A stretch of 64,000 nucleotides of DNA. Origin: Pseudonocardia kunmingensis. Its GTDB lineage: Bacteria > Actinomycetota > Actinomycetes > Mycobacteriales > Pseudonocardiaceae. The notes below the pieces were generated by a model that searched no databases, was not told the DNA's origin, and was given only the letters and a program-made list of their open reading frames with translations. A program made the translations under genes and the position numbers. Of the stretch, positions 1-8,924 are shown in pieces. Numbering within the stretch: position 1 is the first letter of the stretch; each line of letters starts with the position of its first letter. Where the stretch lies: assembly GCF_006716445.1 (NCBI RefSeq), contig NZ_VFPA01000001.1:124001-188000 (forward strand). Direction: 5' to 3'.

Positions 1-202
1 CATGGTGCTGGTGCTGATGATCGGCCTCGTCACACCGCCGGTCGGGATGGTCCTGTTCATCACCGCCGGCATCGGCCGCACGAACGTCATCGAAGTCGCC
101 CGCGGCTGCGTGCCGTTCATGGCCGCGATGATCGCCGTCGTGATCCTGGCCGTCGTCTTCCCCAGCTGGGTGATGTGGCTGCCCGGCCTGCTCGCGGACT
201 GA
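1..202 (+). CDS. TRAP transporter large permease (DctM family), C-terminal end only
   Basis: Only the last 66 or so residues lie in the window; the gene begins to the left. The fragment is very hydrophobic and reads as the last two membrane helices of a DctM/SiaM-type TRAP permease, with the family-typical TPPVG turn near its start. TRAP systems use an ion gradient and a periplasmic binding protein to import organic acids. It is followed after 38 bp by an RraA-like aldolase and then an Ldh2-type dehydrogenase, which suggests uptake and oxidation of a hydroxy- or oxo-acid. The substrate cannot be read from this fragment. Confidence 0.8.
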   Translation, partial: MVLVLMIGLVTPPVGMVLFITAGIGRTNVIEVARGCVPFMAAMIAVVILAVVFPSWVMWLPGLLAD

Positions 203-240
203 TCCCCGTCCCACCCCTCTACCCGTACCGGAGAACTCCT

Positions 241-984
241 GTGGAGAAGCACCCCACCCGCCCGCATACCCTCAGCGCGGAGGCGACCCGACGTCTGAAG
301 GGCACGTCGACGGCAACCCTCACCACACAGCTGCTCAAGCGCGGTCTACGCAACACCTTCCTCGGCGGCCTGCAGGTCCTGCGCCCGGACCTGCGAATGG
401 TGGGCTACGCGTTCACCCTGCGCTACGCGCCGGCACGGGAGGACCGCGGCTCCGCCGTCCACTACGACAACAGCACCGACGTGCAGCGGCTCGCCGTCGA
501 GGCGATCGGCCCCGACGAGGTGCTGGTCATCGACGCCCGTGGCGAGACCCGCTCCGCCTCGCTCGGGCACATCCTCGCCACGCGAATCACCCGGCGCGGC
601 GCGGCCGGGATCGTCACCGACGGTGCCCTACGCGACCTGGGCGGATTCTCCGAGCTGCCGATCTCGACCTACGTGCGCGCAGCCCACGCCACCACGTCCT
701 CCGTCATACACCACCCGGTCGACATGAACGTGCCCATCGGCTGCGCCGGCGTTCTCGTCATGCCCGGCGACGTGCTGGTCGGTGATGCTGAGGGGGTGGT
801 CGTCATTCCGGCGGCGATGGCCGAGGAGGTGGCCCACGACGCGTACGAGCAAGAGGTCCTGGAGGAGTTCATCCTCGCGAAGGTCGACGCGGGCGGCGGC
901 ATCAACGGCCTCTACCCGCCGAACGAGGCCACGTTGGCCGAGTTCGAGCAGTGGCGACGAGACCGACCCGCGACCCGGGCATGA
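241..984 (+). CDS. RraA-family protein (HMG/CHA aldolase-like)
   Basis: This is a 247-residue RraA-fold protein. The DGALRDLGG segment matches the family D-G-x-x-R-D signature that binds the divalent metal and substrate in 4-hydroxy-4-methyl-2-oxoglutarate/4-carboxy-4-hydroxy-2-oxoadipate aldolases, which release pyruvate or oxaloacetate. The GTG at 241 was chosen because GGAGAA sits a few bases upstream; a longer frame from 175 would overlap the TRAP gene. The family also contains the RNase E regulator RraA and dehydratase-like members, so the exact reaction is open. Its place after a TRAP permease and before an Ldh2-type oxidoreductase favours an organic-acid catabolic role. Confidence 0.75.
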   Translation: MEKHPTRPHTLSAEATRRLKGTSTATLTTQLLKRGLRNTFLGGLQVLRPDLRMVGYAFTLRYAPAREDRGSAVHYDNSTDVQRLAVEAIGPDEVLVIDARGETRSASLGHILATRITRRGAAGIVTDGALRDLGGFSELPISTYVRAAHATTSSVIHHPVDMNVPIGCAGVLVMPGDVLVGDAEGVVVIPAAMAEEVAHDAYEQEVLEEFILAKVDAGGGINGLYPPNEATLAEFEQWRRDRPATRA

Positions 985-1132
985 CAAGTCGTCGCCGAGA
1001 CCACAACTCGCGCATCTGCTCGCGCTCACGAAGAACGTCCACATCCCCTAAGGGATCGTGTCAGTCGCGCGGAGAACGCTCGCGCTGGCCGGCGTCTCCT
1101 CCCGCCCCGTTCCGCAAACCCTGAGGATCTCT

Positions 1133-2194
1133 GTGAAAGACCAGAAGAGCGTCACTGTGGACCCGTACCGGCTCGAGGAGTTCTGCAGCCGGGTGCTCGT
1201 CGCAGCCGGGCTGCCGCAGACCGAGGCTGTCGTGGTTGCCGAATCCCTCGTGGCCGCCGATCTCTGCGGCGTGGGATCGCACGGCGTGTCCCGCATCAGC
1301 GACTACCTGGGTCGGCTGGATGACGGCCTGATCGAGCGGAGGACGCGGCTGGAGATCGTCAGTGAAACGTCCACGACAGCGCTCCTGGACGCCGGCAACG
1401 GCTGGGGCCAGGTGGCGTCGGCGCGCGCGGTGGAGCTGGCGATCGGCAAGGCTCGCGAGCACGGCAGTGCCTGGGTCGGAGTCCGCAACTCCAACCACAA
1501 CGGCACCGGCAGGTACTGGGTCTCCCGTATCGCGGAAGCCGGCATGGTTGGTATCGCGGCGACGAACGGCTCCCCGGTGATGGCGCCGTTCGGTTCCCGC
1601 GAACCCTCGCTGGGCACCAACCCGATCGCGATGGGCGCGCCCACCCGTTCCGGCGCTCCCGTGGTCCTCGACATGGCGACCAGCTCGCAGGCGCGCGGGA
1701 AGATCCTGCTTGCGGCGAAGAACGGCGAGCCGATCCCCGAGGGGTGGGCGCTCACCGCGGACGGTGCACCCACGACAGACGCGAAGCAGGCATGGGACGG
1801 GGTGCTGCTACCGATGGCAGGCCCGAAAGGTTCCGGGCTGGCCATGATGATCGACGTACTCGCTGGTGTGCTGACCGGCGCGCGGTTCGGCGCGCACATG
1901 CCCCGGATGTACGCCGACCCCGAACCGCAGCGGCTCGGCCACTTCTTCGCCGCGGTCGACATCGCGGCCATGACACCGATGGAGGAGTTCCTCGACCGCA
2001 TGCACATGCGGGAGCATGAGACCCGGGACAGCGCCCCGGCCGAAGGCTTCACCGAGGTGCTGATGCCCGGTGACGTGGAGAACCGCAGAGCCAGCCACCG
2101 CGCAAGTGCCGGCATCCGGCTCTCGCCCGCCATCCACGAAGAACTACTCACCACGGCCAGGCGCTACGGCGTCCATCAGATGCTGGCCGTCTGA
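1133..2194 (+). CDS. Ldh2/MdhC-type NAD(P)-dependent malate/lactate dehydrogenase-like oxidoreductase
   Basis: This 353-residue protein belongs to the malate/L-lactate dehydrogenase 2 family, which is unrelated to classical Rossmann LDHs. Visible family features are an N-terminal helical region, GVGSHGVSR near residue 45, the NSNHNGTG segment, the GTNPIA segment, DMATSS, and the KGSGLA stretch near residue 235. Members oxidise 2-hydroxy acids (lactate, malate, sulfolactate, ureidoglycolate) with NAD(P)+. The GTG at 1133 is preferred over GTG 1058 because GAGGA precedes it by five bases and because family N-termini begin near here. It is the last gene of the short plus-strand group; a 211-bp convergent gap to the MFS gene follows. 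Confidence 0.8.
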   Translation: MKDQKSVTVDPYRLEEFCSRVLVAAGLPQTEAVVVAESLVAADLCGVGSHGVSRISDYLGRLDDGLIERRTRLEIVSETSTTALLDAGNGWGQVASARAVELAIGKAREHGSAWVGVRNSNHNGTGRYWVSRIAEAGMVGIAATNGSPVMAPFGSREPSLGTNPIAMGAPTRSGAPVVLDMATSSQARGKILLAAKNGEPIPEGWALTADGAPTTDAKQAWDGVLLPMAGPKGSGLAMMIDVLAGVLTGARFGAHMPRMYADPEPQRLGHFFAAVDIAAMTPMEEFLDRMHMREHETRDSAPAEGFTEVLMPGDVENRRASHRASAGIRLSPAIHEELLTTARRYGVHQMLAV

Positions 2195-2405
2195 GCGAAC
2201 CAACGGCCTGCTCGCCAACATCCGTGGGAGCTAGTTCGGAAAGTCCATCTTCGCCTGCTTGTCGGTGAGCGGAGACCTCGTGAGGAACCTGCCCGTGGGG
2301 GGACGCAGGGACGTCACCGATGTTTCGCGGCTGACAGCGCTCCCACCTTAGTCTGCGGCGCGCGCACCGCCACCGAACTGCAGGCGGAGCGCCCACCGGG
2401 CAGGC

Positions 2406-3728
2406 TTAATCCGCCGTCGACCGGGACACCTCACCGGCCCGTGCGCGAGGGTGCCCGTCGGGCAGCTCCGCGGTGGAGGTCTCGGTGAGCGCGAGCGTGC
2501 AGAGGAGCGAAACCACGATCATCGCGATCATGTACCACGCAATCCACTCGTAACCGCCCGTGGCGTCGAGAAGCCATGTCGCGACGATCGGCGCCACCGC
2601 GCTGCTCGCCAGGGTGCCCAGGGTGTAGCCGAAGGAGATGCCGGAGTACCGGATCCGGGTCTCGAACGACTCGGCGAAGAAGGCCGCGAGCGGCCCGTAC
2701 GACGCCGCGAAGGCGACGCAGGCCAGCACGTAGCCGAGCATGGCGAGCACGTGCGAGCCCGAGTTGAGCGACCAGAACCACGGGAACACCATGGCCCCCA
2801 TCGCGATCACGCCGCCGACGAACACCGGTTTCCGCCCGACCCGGTCGGACAGGCTGCCGAACACCGGCAGCGCGAAGAACGTCACAGCCATGGCCACCAG
2901 GACGAAGACGAGCATCGCGTTGCGGCTGAAGCCGAGCTGCTGGGTGCCATAACTCAGGCCGAACACCGTGGTGACGTAGAAGGTCACGCCGATCGCCAGG
3001 TACGCCCCGCCGGTCAGCAGCACCTGCTTCGGGTACTTGCGCAGCACCACGGCGATCGGCAGCTTCACGACGTCGTCGCTCTCCTTGAGCGCGGCGAAGT
3101 TGGGGCTCTCGCCGAGCTTCAGGCGCATCACGAGCCCGAAGAGCACGAAGACGCCACCGATCAGGAACGGGATTCGCCAGCCCCACTGCAAGAAGCTCTC
3201 GGGTGACATCGCCCCGAATGCGAGGAAGACCGCGTTGCCGAGCATCAAGCCGGCCGGCACCCCCATGTGCACCCAGCTCCCGTAGTACCCGCGCCGGCCG
3301 GCCGGCGCGTGCTCGACCGCCATCAGTACCGCACCGCCGTACTCGCCGCCGAGCGAGAGCCCCTGGATGAAGCGCAGGCTCACCAGGAGGATCGGAGCGG
3401 CGATGCCGATCGTGTCGTAGCTCGGCAGGAGACCGACCGCGAACGTGGTCGCCCCCATGATGGTGAGGGTCAGCACCAGCATCGACTTGCGACCGATCCG
3501 GTCGCCGAAGTGCCCGAACAGCACACCCCCGATCGGCCGTGCCACGAACGCCGCGGAGAACGTGGCGAAAGCCAGGAGGGTGCCGATCAGCGGGTCGAAC
3601 TGCGGAAAGAACAGGTGGTTGAAGACCAACCCGGCCGCGGTACCGTAGATGAAGAAGTCGTACCATTCCACCGTCGTTCCGACGGCACTGGCCAGACCCA
3701 CTTTCCCACTGCGCGTGACGAGAGGCAT
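2406..3728 (-). CDS. MFS transporter, metabolite:H+ symporter (MHS) type
   Basis: A 440-residue, 12-helix major facilitator of the MHS subfamily (ShiA/ProP/KgtP relatives). Markers are GTTVEWYDFFIYGT at the first helix, the loop motif FGHFGDRIGRK between helices 2 and 3, RFIQGLSLGGEYGG in helix 4 and a second SDRVGRKP loop halfway through. MHS proteins import carboxylates, betaines or aromatic acids with protons. The ATG at 3728 is preceded by AAGGAG. It lies 50 bp downstream of the truncated ANL-like gene and behind a two-component system on the same strand, so it is probably the transport output of that sensor. The substrate is not evident. Confidence 0.85.
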   Translation of the reverse strand: MPLVTRSGKVGLASAVGTTVEWYDFFIYGTAAGLVFNHLFFPQFDPLIGTLLAFATFSAAFVARPIGGVLFGHFGDRIGRKSMLVLTLTIMGATTFAVGLLPSYDTIGIAAPILLVSLRFIQGLSLGGEYGGAVLMAVEHAPAGRRGYYGSWVHMGVPAGLMLGNAVFLAFGAMSPESFLQWGWRIPFLIGGVFVLFGLVMRLKLGESPNFAALKESDDVVKLPIAVVLRKYPKQVLLTGGAYLAIGVTFYVTTVFGLSYGTQQLGFSRNAMLVFVLVAMAVTFFALPVFGSLSDRVGRKPVFVGGVIAMGAMVFPWFWSLNSGSHVLAMLGYVLACVAFAASYGPLAAFFAESFETRIRYSGISFGYTLGTLASSAVAPIVATWLLDATGGYEWIAWYMIAMIVVSLLCTLALTETSTAELPDGHPRARAGEVSRSTAD

Positions 3729-3778
3729 GCGAGCTCCTTCAGCGTGTGTCGGACGGCCATTGCCGGGCGCCCGGAAGT

Positions 3779-4762
3779 TCATCGGAATGTGCGATACAAC
3801 GTGGTTCCGGGGAGGATCCGCGCGACCACGACCGGTTCCGCCCGGTCGAGCCCGAGCGCGGTGTCGGTTCTCAGCACGGCACCTCCCGCGCCGAGCGCGG
3901 CGTGCGCGGAGGCAGGGACGGACAGGGTGGACACAGGGAAGCGGTCCACGAGCGCGGCGACCCGTGCGACGGTCCCGGAGTCCGTAGAGGCCGTCAGATC
4001 CGCCGCGATCTCGTCGACCAGGATCGCGGCGCCGGCCGACCAGGGCTCGAACAGCGCGAACACCACGCCGGCGAGGGTGTGCGACGGCACGAGGTTCAAA
4101 TGCAGGTCCGGCTTCGGCCGGGTCCAGCGCCGCGCGGCGAGCCGGTCCTGCGCCTCGCGTATCTCCTCGTACCCGCGCGCGGTGACGGTCGCCGCATCGT
4201 CGTGGGTCAGCACCACCGGACCGCGGGACGGAGGGGCGTCGTGGTCCGAGTCCGAGGAGTGCATGACGGCCCAGATCGCCGACCCGTAGTCCACGACACC
4301 ACCCATGGCGGGTACCGACGGACCGCGCACCCGGATCACCCGGCGCACCGAGGGACATCCCTCCCGGACCGCCTGAACGAGTTCCGACCGCGCGCCGTCG
4401 AGCACGAGGACCGTCGCGGCCACGGCGCGCACCGCGGCCACCAGGTCCGGCATGCCGCCACCTTCGGGCAGCGGCGCGAAGGGAACGCCCGCATGCGCCG
4501 CCCCGGCCGCCAGCTCCCACCACTCGGGAACCGGCGGCAGCGCCAGCGCGATCCGGTCGTCGGGCGTCACGCCCAGACCGTCGAGCACGTTCGCGACGCG
4601 CCTCGCCATGTCCGAGAAATGGCCGACGGTGCGCAGCAGCGGCGGGCCGACCCGCGGGACCCACACCATTGCGGGCCTTTCTCGCCACCGCTCCCACTCG
4701 GCGTAGAAAACCGAGTCAAAACTCGTTCTCGGCGGCGTCTCGCGCACCCGACAGCCGTTCAT
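3779..4762 (-). CDS. Truncated ANL-superfamily (acyl-CoA ligase-like) protein lacking P-loop and C-terminal domain
   Basis: The 327-residue product resembles the N-terminal half of AMP-forming acyl-CoA ligases: an opening helix-rich segment, then PDDRIALALPPVPEWW and GVPFAPLP typical of the first subdomain. The A3 phosphate-binding loop (SGTTGxPKG) expected near the middle is absent, replaced by VVLTHDDAATVTARG. The A8 hinge and the C-terminal lid with the catalytic lysine are missing; family enzymes are 500-550 residues. The reading frame is open with normal codon use, a GGAGG ribosome site and an ATG, so it is not obviously a recent pseudogene. It may be a non-catalytic ligand-binding relic. 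The gene sits between the response regulator and the MFS transporter. Confidence 0.6.
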   Translation of the reverse strand: MNGCRVRETPPRTSFDSVFYAEWERWRERPAMVWVPRVGPPLLRTVGHFSDMARRVANVLDGLGVTPDDRIALALPPVPEWWELAAGAAHAGVPFAPLPEGGGMPDLVAAVRAVAATVLVLDGARSELVQAVREGCPSVRRVIRVRGPSVPAMGGVVDYGSAIWAVMHSSDSDHDAPPSRGPVVLTHDDAATVTARGYEEIREAQDRLAARRWTRPKPDLHLNLVPSHTLAGVVFALFEPWSAGAAILVDEIAADLTASTDSGTVARVAALVDRFPVSTLSVPASAHAALGAGGAVLRTDTALGLDRAEPVVVARILPGTTLYRTFR

Positions 4763-4831
4763 TTACAGCACCTCCGCGCCTTGTCGGACAGCATCGACCT
4801 TAGACAAGAACTCCGGTCAGACCACAACTTT

Positions 4832-5473
4832 TCAGAGCAGCCGCAACTGGTGCGCTTTCGCAATAGCTTCGACCCTGTTGCGCGCATTCAGCTTCTGCAT
4901 CGCGGTCTGCAGATACGTCTTGACGGTGTTCCGGGCGAGTGCGAGCTCGTCGGCGATCTCGGGGTTGCTGTGTCCCATCGCCGCGAATCGGAGCACCTCG
5001 TACTCGCGACGGGTCAGCCCGACCCGGAACAGCAGTTCGGGTGTGGCCGAGGTGTGTCGGCCGGTCAGCCGCGGGTCGACGACCCGGACGCCGTGCGCGA
5101 CCCGGTGCACCGCGGTGGCGAAGTCGCCGCCGGTGATGTCCTTGACCAGGCATCCATCGGCTCCGGCGTCGATCAGCACGTCGATGGCGCCGTGGTCGGC
5201 GAACGCGGTGAACAGCAGGATCTTGGCGTTCGGCGCCACCCGCCGCAGCCGGGTCACCAACTCCGGCGCCGGCATATCGGGCAGGCGCAGGTCGAGCAGG
5301 ATCACGTCCGCAGCCACCTGCTGGGCAACCTGCAGGGCCTCGTGCCCGGTGCCGGCGCCGCCCACCACGGTGATGGTCGGGTCCTCTGCGGCCAGCAACT
5401 CCACCCCGTCGCGGATCACCGGGTGGTCGTCGACGACCAGCACCCGCACCTGCACACGGGCCTGCTCAATCAT
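4832..5473 (-). CDS. NarL/LuxR-type response regulator
   Basis: This 213-residue protein has an N-terminal receiver domain and a C-terminal LuxR helix-turn-helix. VVDDHP at residues 14-18 provides the acidic pocket, Asp61 in ILLDLRLPD is the expected phosphorylation site, and LVKD carries the conserved lysine. The HTH runs through LTRREYEVLRFAA to NTVKTYLQ. The ATG at 5473 overlaps the end of the histidine kinase gene by 8 bp, so the two are translationally coupled. It probably activates the ANL-like and MFS genes directly downstream on the same strand, possibly also the divergent functions nearby; the latter is inference. Confidence 0.9.
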   Translation of the reverse strand: MIEQARVQVRVLVVDDHPVIRDGVELLAAEDPTITVVGGAGTGHEALQVAQQVAADVILLDLRLPDMPAPELVTRLRRVAPNAKILLFTAFADHGAIDVLIDAGADGCLVKDITGGDFATAVHRVAHGVRVVDPRLTGRHTSATPELLFRVGLTRREYEVLRFAAMGHSNPEIADELALARNTVKTYLQTAMQKLNARNRVEAIAKAHQLRLL

Positions 5474-6629
5474 CGGTCGCCTCCTCGCTGGCCTGCGGCA
5501 CCCACGCCCGCACCGTGACGCCGCCGTCCTCATTGCCGATGACCGACAACCCGCCCCCGACGCGCTCCATGCGCCGGGCTGCCAGCGGGAGCCCGAGATG
5601 ACCGGCCTTCTCCGGCGCGGTGCCGCCGTCCTGGCTGCCCTGCCCGTCGTCAGCGACGGCCACCGTCAGCGCGTTGCCGGTGACCACGACGCTCACCACC
5701 ACGGTGCATGCGCGGGCGTGCTTCTCGACGTTGACCAGGGCCTCCCGCACGACGCCGGTGAGCGCCTCGACCCTGCTGGGCGGCAGCTCCGGGATCTCGG
5801 CGAGCGCAACATAGCGGGCCGGGATCCCGGTCCGCTCCTCGAACGCCTCGCAGTCCTCCTGGATCGCGACGGCGAGCTGCCGCTCCGCCGGCTGTTCGGT
5901 GAGCCGGGCCAGCGAGGTGCGCAGCGCCGCGTTCACCGACTGGACCTGGCGCTCGACCTCGTCGAGCCGCCCACGGATGCGGTCAAGGTCCTGCACCGAC
6001 CGCAGGCTTCGCAGCTCGGCACCGATGCGGAACAGCACCGGGCTGACCGAGTCGTGCAGGTCGGCCGCCAGCCGCCGCCGGTCGGCGTCCAGTGTCAGGT
6101 CCGTCCGCATTTTGGCGCGGTGCGAGCTGACGAGACTGATCGAGGCCCCTGCCGCCTCCTGCTCGACCCGCGCGATCACCCCGTCGCCGAAGGAGACCTT
6201 CTCCCGCACCCCGACGTACACGGCGCCGAGCACCGCGCCGTCGTAGACCATCGGAACGGCCAGCATGGCGCGCAGGCCCTCCCGGTCCACCAGCTCGTCG
6301 AACTCGTGGCTGATCGTCGTCGACGCGAGGTAGTCCCGCACCCAGACCGGCTTGCGCAGCGCGATGCTCTTCCCACCCAGGCCGATCCCCTCGGGCACGA
6401 CGAGCCGGTGCAGCGCCGTGCTCTGGGTGCCCTGCCAGCTGCGGTGCACCATCCGCCTGCCGGCCTCGACGCGGCCGACCAGCGACATGTCGAATCCGCC
6501 GAGCTCCCGCAGACGGCGCGCGACCGCCTGCATCGCGACCGAGTCGTCCTGCAGCACGAGCAGCTCGGAGTGCCGGACGGCCAGCTCGTCGAGCACGGCG
6601 TCGGTCTCGCCTCCGGACGGCAGCGACAT
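5466..6629 (-). CDS. GAF-domain sensor histidine kinase (HisKA_3 type)
   Basis: A 387-residue soluble histidine kinase with no clear membrane segment. Residues about 30-175 form a GAF-type sensor. The dimerisation segment contains LAADLHDSV near residue 190, whose histidine is the predicted phosphoacceptor of the NarL-partner (HisKA_3) class. The C-terminal HATPase has EALVNVEKHA (N box) and DDGQG followed by GHLGLPL (G boxes). It overlaps its response regulator by 8 bp. A GAF sensor without a transmembrane domain suggests a cytoplasmic small-molecule or redox input. The ATG at 6629 is the first in frame. Confidence 0.88.
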   Translation of the reverse strand: MSLPSGGETDAVLDELAVRHSELLVLQDDSVAMQAVARRLRELGGFDMSLVGRVEAGRRMVHRSWQGTQSTALHRLVVPEGIGLGGKSIALRKPVWVRDYLASTTISHEFDELVDREGLRAMLAVPMVYDGAVLGAVYVGVREKVSFGDGVIARVEQEAAGASISLVSSHRAKMRTDLTLDADRRRLAADLHDSVSPVLFRIGAELRSLRSVQDLDRIRGRLDEVERQVQSVNAALRTSLARLTEQPAERQLAVAIQEDCEAFEERTGIPARYVALAEIPELPPSRVEALTGVVREALVNVEKHARACTVVVSVVVTGNALTVAVADDGQGSQDGGTAPEKAGHLGLPLAARRMERVGGGLSVIGNEDGGVTVRAWVPQASEEATDD

Positions 6630-6705
6630 CGCTCGTCTCCTCGTTCCTCGTCGCCCGACCCTACGTTTCGGGAGTCAGGCCCTCACAGGTCACAGGCAAC
6701 ACGGG

Positions 6706-7812
6706 TCACAGCGATGCGGGCTCGATCCTGCCCCGTAGCGCCAGGAGACTCTCCAGCAGAAAGTAGTCACCCCATACCAGCTCGCTGTCGGTCGCCACGC
6801 CCCGTGTGGGGTCGAAGCACCCGCCGCTGAGCGCGCCGGACGGGGTGAGGTGGCCGGCAACCAGCATGTCCACCATCGCCGCCGCGTGCTCCCGGTAGTG
6901 CGAGCGGTCCGGCAGCAGCGCCGCGAGCTTGAGCAGCGCCGCAGCGGCGATCGCGGTCGCCGAGGTGTCCCGCGGCTCGTCGCGGCCGGCATCGAAGTCC
7001 CACAGCGCGACACGGTCGGCCGGCAGGTTCTCGATCCACCAGTCCGCGACGGTCACCGCGGTGGGCAGGAAGTCCGGCGACACCCACCGGCCCGCCTGCG
7101 CGAAGCCCAGCATCGCCCAGGCCTGGGCCCGCGCCCACGTGCTGTCGTCCGAGCGCCCCTTGTGCGTGTAGCGGCGCAGCAGGCTCCCATCCCGCTCGTC
7201 GAACGCCGCCGACTGGCAGATGGAGCCGTCGGAGCGGACGCAGTACTCGACGTGGCGCTGCGCATGCCGGCGGGCCATGTCGAGGAGCGCGGGTTCGCCG
7301 AGCTCGCCGGCCGCCCACGCGAGGAGGGCGACCGTCCCCGGCACGGCGTCGATGTTCGCGGCGCCCCGCCCGACGGCGCCGGCCTCCTCGGCCTGCGTGC
7401 CCAGCGGGATGAGCCCGGCGGCGTGGTGGAAGCTCGCCGCGAGGCCCCGGGCACCGGCCAGCGCGGCATCTCGCGCCGCGTCGCTCGGCGCGGTCAACTG
7501 CGCGACGCCCGCCCCGTAGAAGAACAGGAATCCGCGGAAGGCGGTGTCCGATCTCGCCCGTGGGACGAGCCGACGCGCCACGTCCTCGGCCAGCCCGGCG
7601 TAGGACCGGTCACCGGAACCGAGTGCGCTCAGCGCGAGCAGGCCGCCCCAGAACCCGCCGGTCCAGAACCCATCCGGGGTGCGTGTCCACCGCCCGCCCG
7701 CGGTCTCCGCGTAGTGCGGGAACCCGGTGTCGGCCTCGGCCGCGGTTGCGTTGACGCGGGACAGCATCTGACGCACCCCGTCGTCGATCCGCCGCAGCTG
7801 CTCCCCGCTCAC
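6706..7812 (-). CDS. Glycoside hydrolase family 88-like unsaturated glucuronyl/rhamnogalacturonyl hydrolase
   Basis: The 368-residue product looks like an (alpha/alpha)6-barrel GH88 enzyme. Recognisable segments are DGFWTGGFWGG near the start, GRSDDSTWARAQAWAM in the middle, DTSATAIAAAALL, and WGDYFLLE near the end. GH88/GH105 enzymes hydrate and cleave 4,5-unsaturated uronic residues made by polysaccharide lyases. The GTG start at 7812 overlaps the stop of the upstream alcohol dehydrogenase (GTGA), so it is co-translated in an operon otherwise devoted to CoA-thioester chemistry. No signal peptide is seen, so it should act on imported oligosaccharides in the cytoplasm. Its physical link to CoA enzymes is unusual. 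Confidence 0.75.
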   Translation of the reverse strand: MSGEQLRRIDDGVRQMLSRVNATAAEADTGFPHYAETAGGRWTRTPDGFWTGGFWGGLLALSALGSGDRSYAGLAEDVARRLVPRARSDTAFRGFLFFYGAGVAQLTAPSDAARDAALAGARGLAASFHHAAGLIPLGTQAEEAGAVGRGAANIDAVPGTVALLAWAAGELGEPALLDMARRHAQRHVEYCVRSDGSICQSAAFDERDGSLLRRYTHKGRSDDSTWARAQAWAMLGFAQAGRWVSPDFLPTAVTVADWWIENLPADRVALWDFDAGRDEPRDTSATAIAAAALLKLAALLPDRSHYREHAAAMVDMLVAGHLTPSGALSGGCFDPTRGVATDSELVWGDYFLLESLLALRGRIEPASL

Positions 7813-8924
7813 GTCCGTGCCCCGTTCACCAGCACCGGCTTGAGCGTGCGCCCCGCGCGCATGTCCGCCAGCGCGTCGTTGGCCCGCTCGAGCGGATAGG
7901 CCGTCAGCAGCGCCGGCAGGTCGAAGCGGGCGGCCAGCGCGGGAACCGACAGCACGTAGTCGACGTGGTTCTGCGGCGAGAACGCCCAACTGCCCAGGAC
8001 CCGCAGCTGCTTGCGGGTGATGTGGTGCGGGTTGATCGGCGTCTCGCCGTGGTCGGTGTACTGGCCGACCACCAGGTACGTGCCGCCCCGCCGGGCCATG
8101 TCGATCCCCTCGGCCACCGCGGACGGCACGCCCGTGGCTTCGATGACCAGATCCGCGCCGCGACCGTCCGCTGTCTCGGCGAGCACGCGTGCCAGCCGGC
8201 CCCGCGGGTCGGTCTCGGCGCCGATGTCGATGTGCACGTCACCGACGCCGATCCGCCGCGCGGTCTCGAGCCGGTTCGCGGGGCCGCCCACGACGACCAC
8301 CCGGCGCGCCCCGGCGACCGCGGCGAGCATCGCCGCCGCCATGCCGACCGGGCCACTGCCCTGGACCACGACCACATCCCCCTCGCGCACCTGCGCAACG
8401 TCGCGCAGCGCGTGAGTCACGGTCGGGCCCGCGCAGCCGAGCGCGATCACCTCTTCCGGCCCGACGCCGTCGGGCACCCGCACGATCGTCGAGCCGGGCT
8501 GCAGGTAGATCTGCTCGGACCAGCCGCCGGACACGTGCGGCGGCTGCGCGCAGCCCTGGTTGATGCCGTAGACCCGCCGCGTCTCGCAGAGCGAAGGCGC
8601 GCCGTCGGCACCGCAGGCGGTGCACGCGCCGCACGGGATGTTCGATGCCCACGACACCAGGTCGCCCACGCACAGCGGCGCGCCGGTGGCGTCGGTGCGC
8701 ACGCCCGCACCGAGCGCGCGGACCCGCCCGACCGCCTCGTGACCGAGCACGATCGGCAGCGGGATCGCCAGCCGCCCCTGCTGCAAGTGCATGTCGGTGC
8801 CGCAGACGCCGGCGTGCGTGACGTCGGCGAGCACCGCGCCCGGCTCGGGCACCGCCTGTGGGAACGTGCGGAGTTCCAGATCCGTGCCGAACTCGTGCAG
8901 CACGATGGCGCTGGGCCGGCTCAT
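7809..8924 (-). CDS. Zinc-dependent medium-chain alcohol dehydrogenase
   Basis: A 371-residue MDR-family dehydrogenase. The GVCGTDMHL segment near residue 40 and LGHEAVGRV near residue 65 carry catalytic zinc ligands, and the PCGACTACGADG..LCE region has the four cysteines for the structural zinc. The Rossmann fold reads VQGSGPVGMAAA (GxGxxG). Such enzymes oxidise alcohols or polyols with NAD(P)+. Its ATG at 8924 overlaps the CoA-transferase stop (ATGA) and its end overlaps the GH88 start, placing it in the middle of a tightly coupled minus-strand operon. The substrate is unknown. Confidence 0.88.
   Translation of the reverse strand: MSRPSAIVLHEFGTDLELRTFPQAVPEPGAVLADVTHAGVCGTDMHLQQGRLAIPLPIVLGHEAVGRVRALGAGVRTDATGAPLCVGDLVSWASNIPCGACTACGADGAPSLCETRRVYGINQGCAQPPHVSGGWSEQIYLQPGSTIVRVPDGVGPEEVIALGCAGPTVTHALRDVAQVREGDVVVVQGSGPVGMAAAMLAAVAGARRVVVVGGPANRLETARRIGVGDVHIDIGAETDPRGRLARVLAETADGRGADLVIEATGVPSAVAEGIDMARRGGTYLVVGQYTDHGETPINPHHITRKQLRVLGSWAFSPQNHVDYVLSVPALAARFDLPALLTAYPLERANDALADMRAGRTLKPVLVNGART

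Noticed and set aside
2406-4697. One 763-residue minus-strand open frame across the MFS and ANL-like genes
   Set aside because: Only the part from 3728 encodes the transporter, with its own ribosome site. The upstream half is an Arg/Gly-rich shadow of the ANL-like gene.
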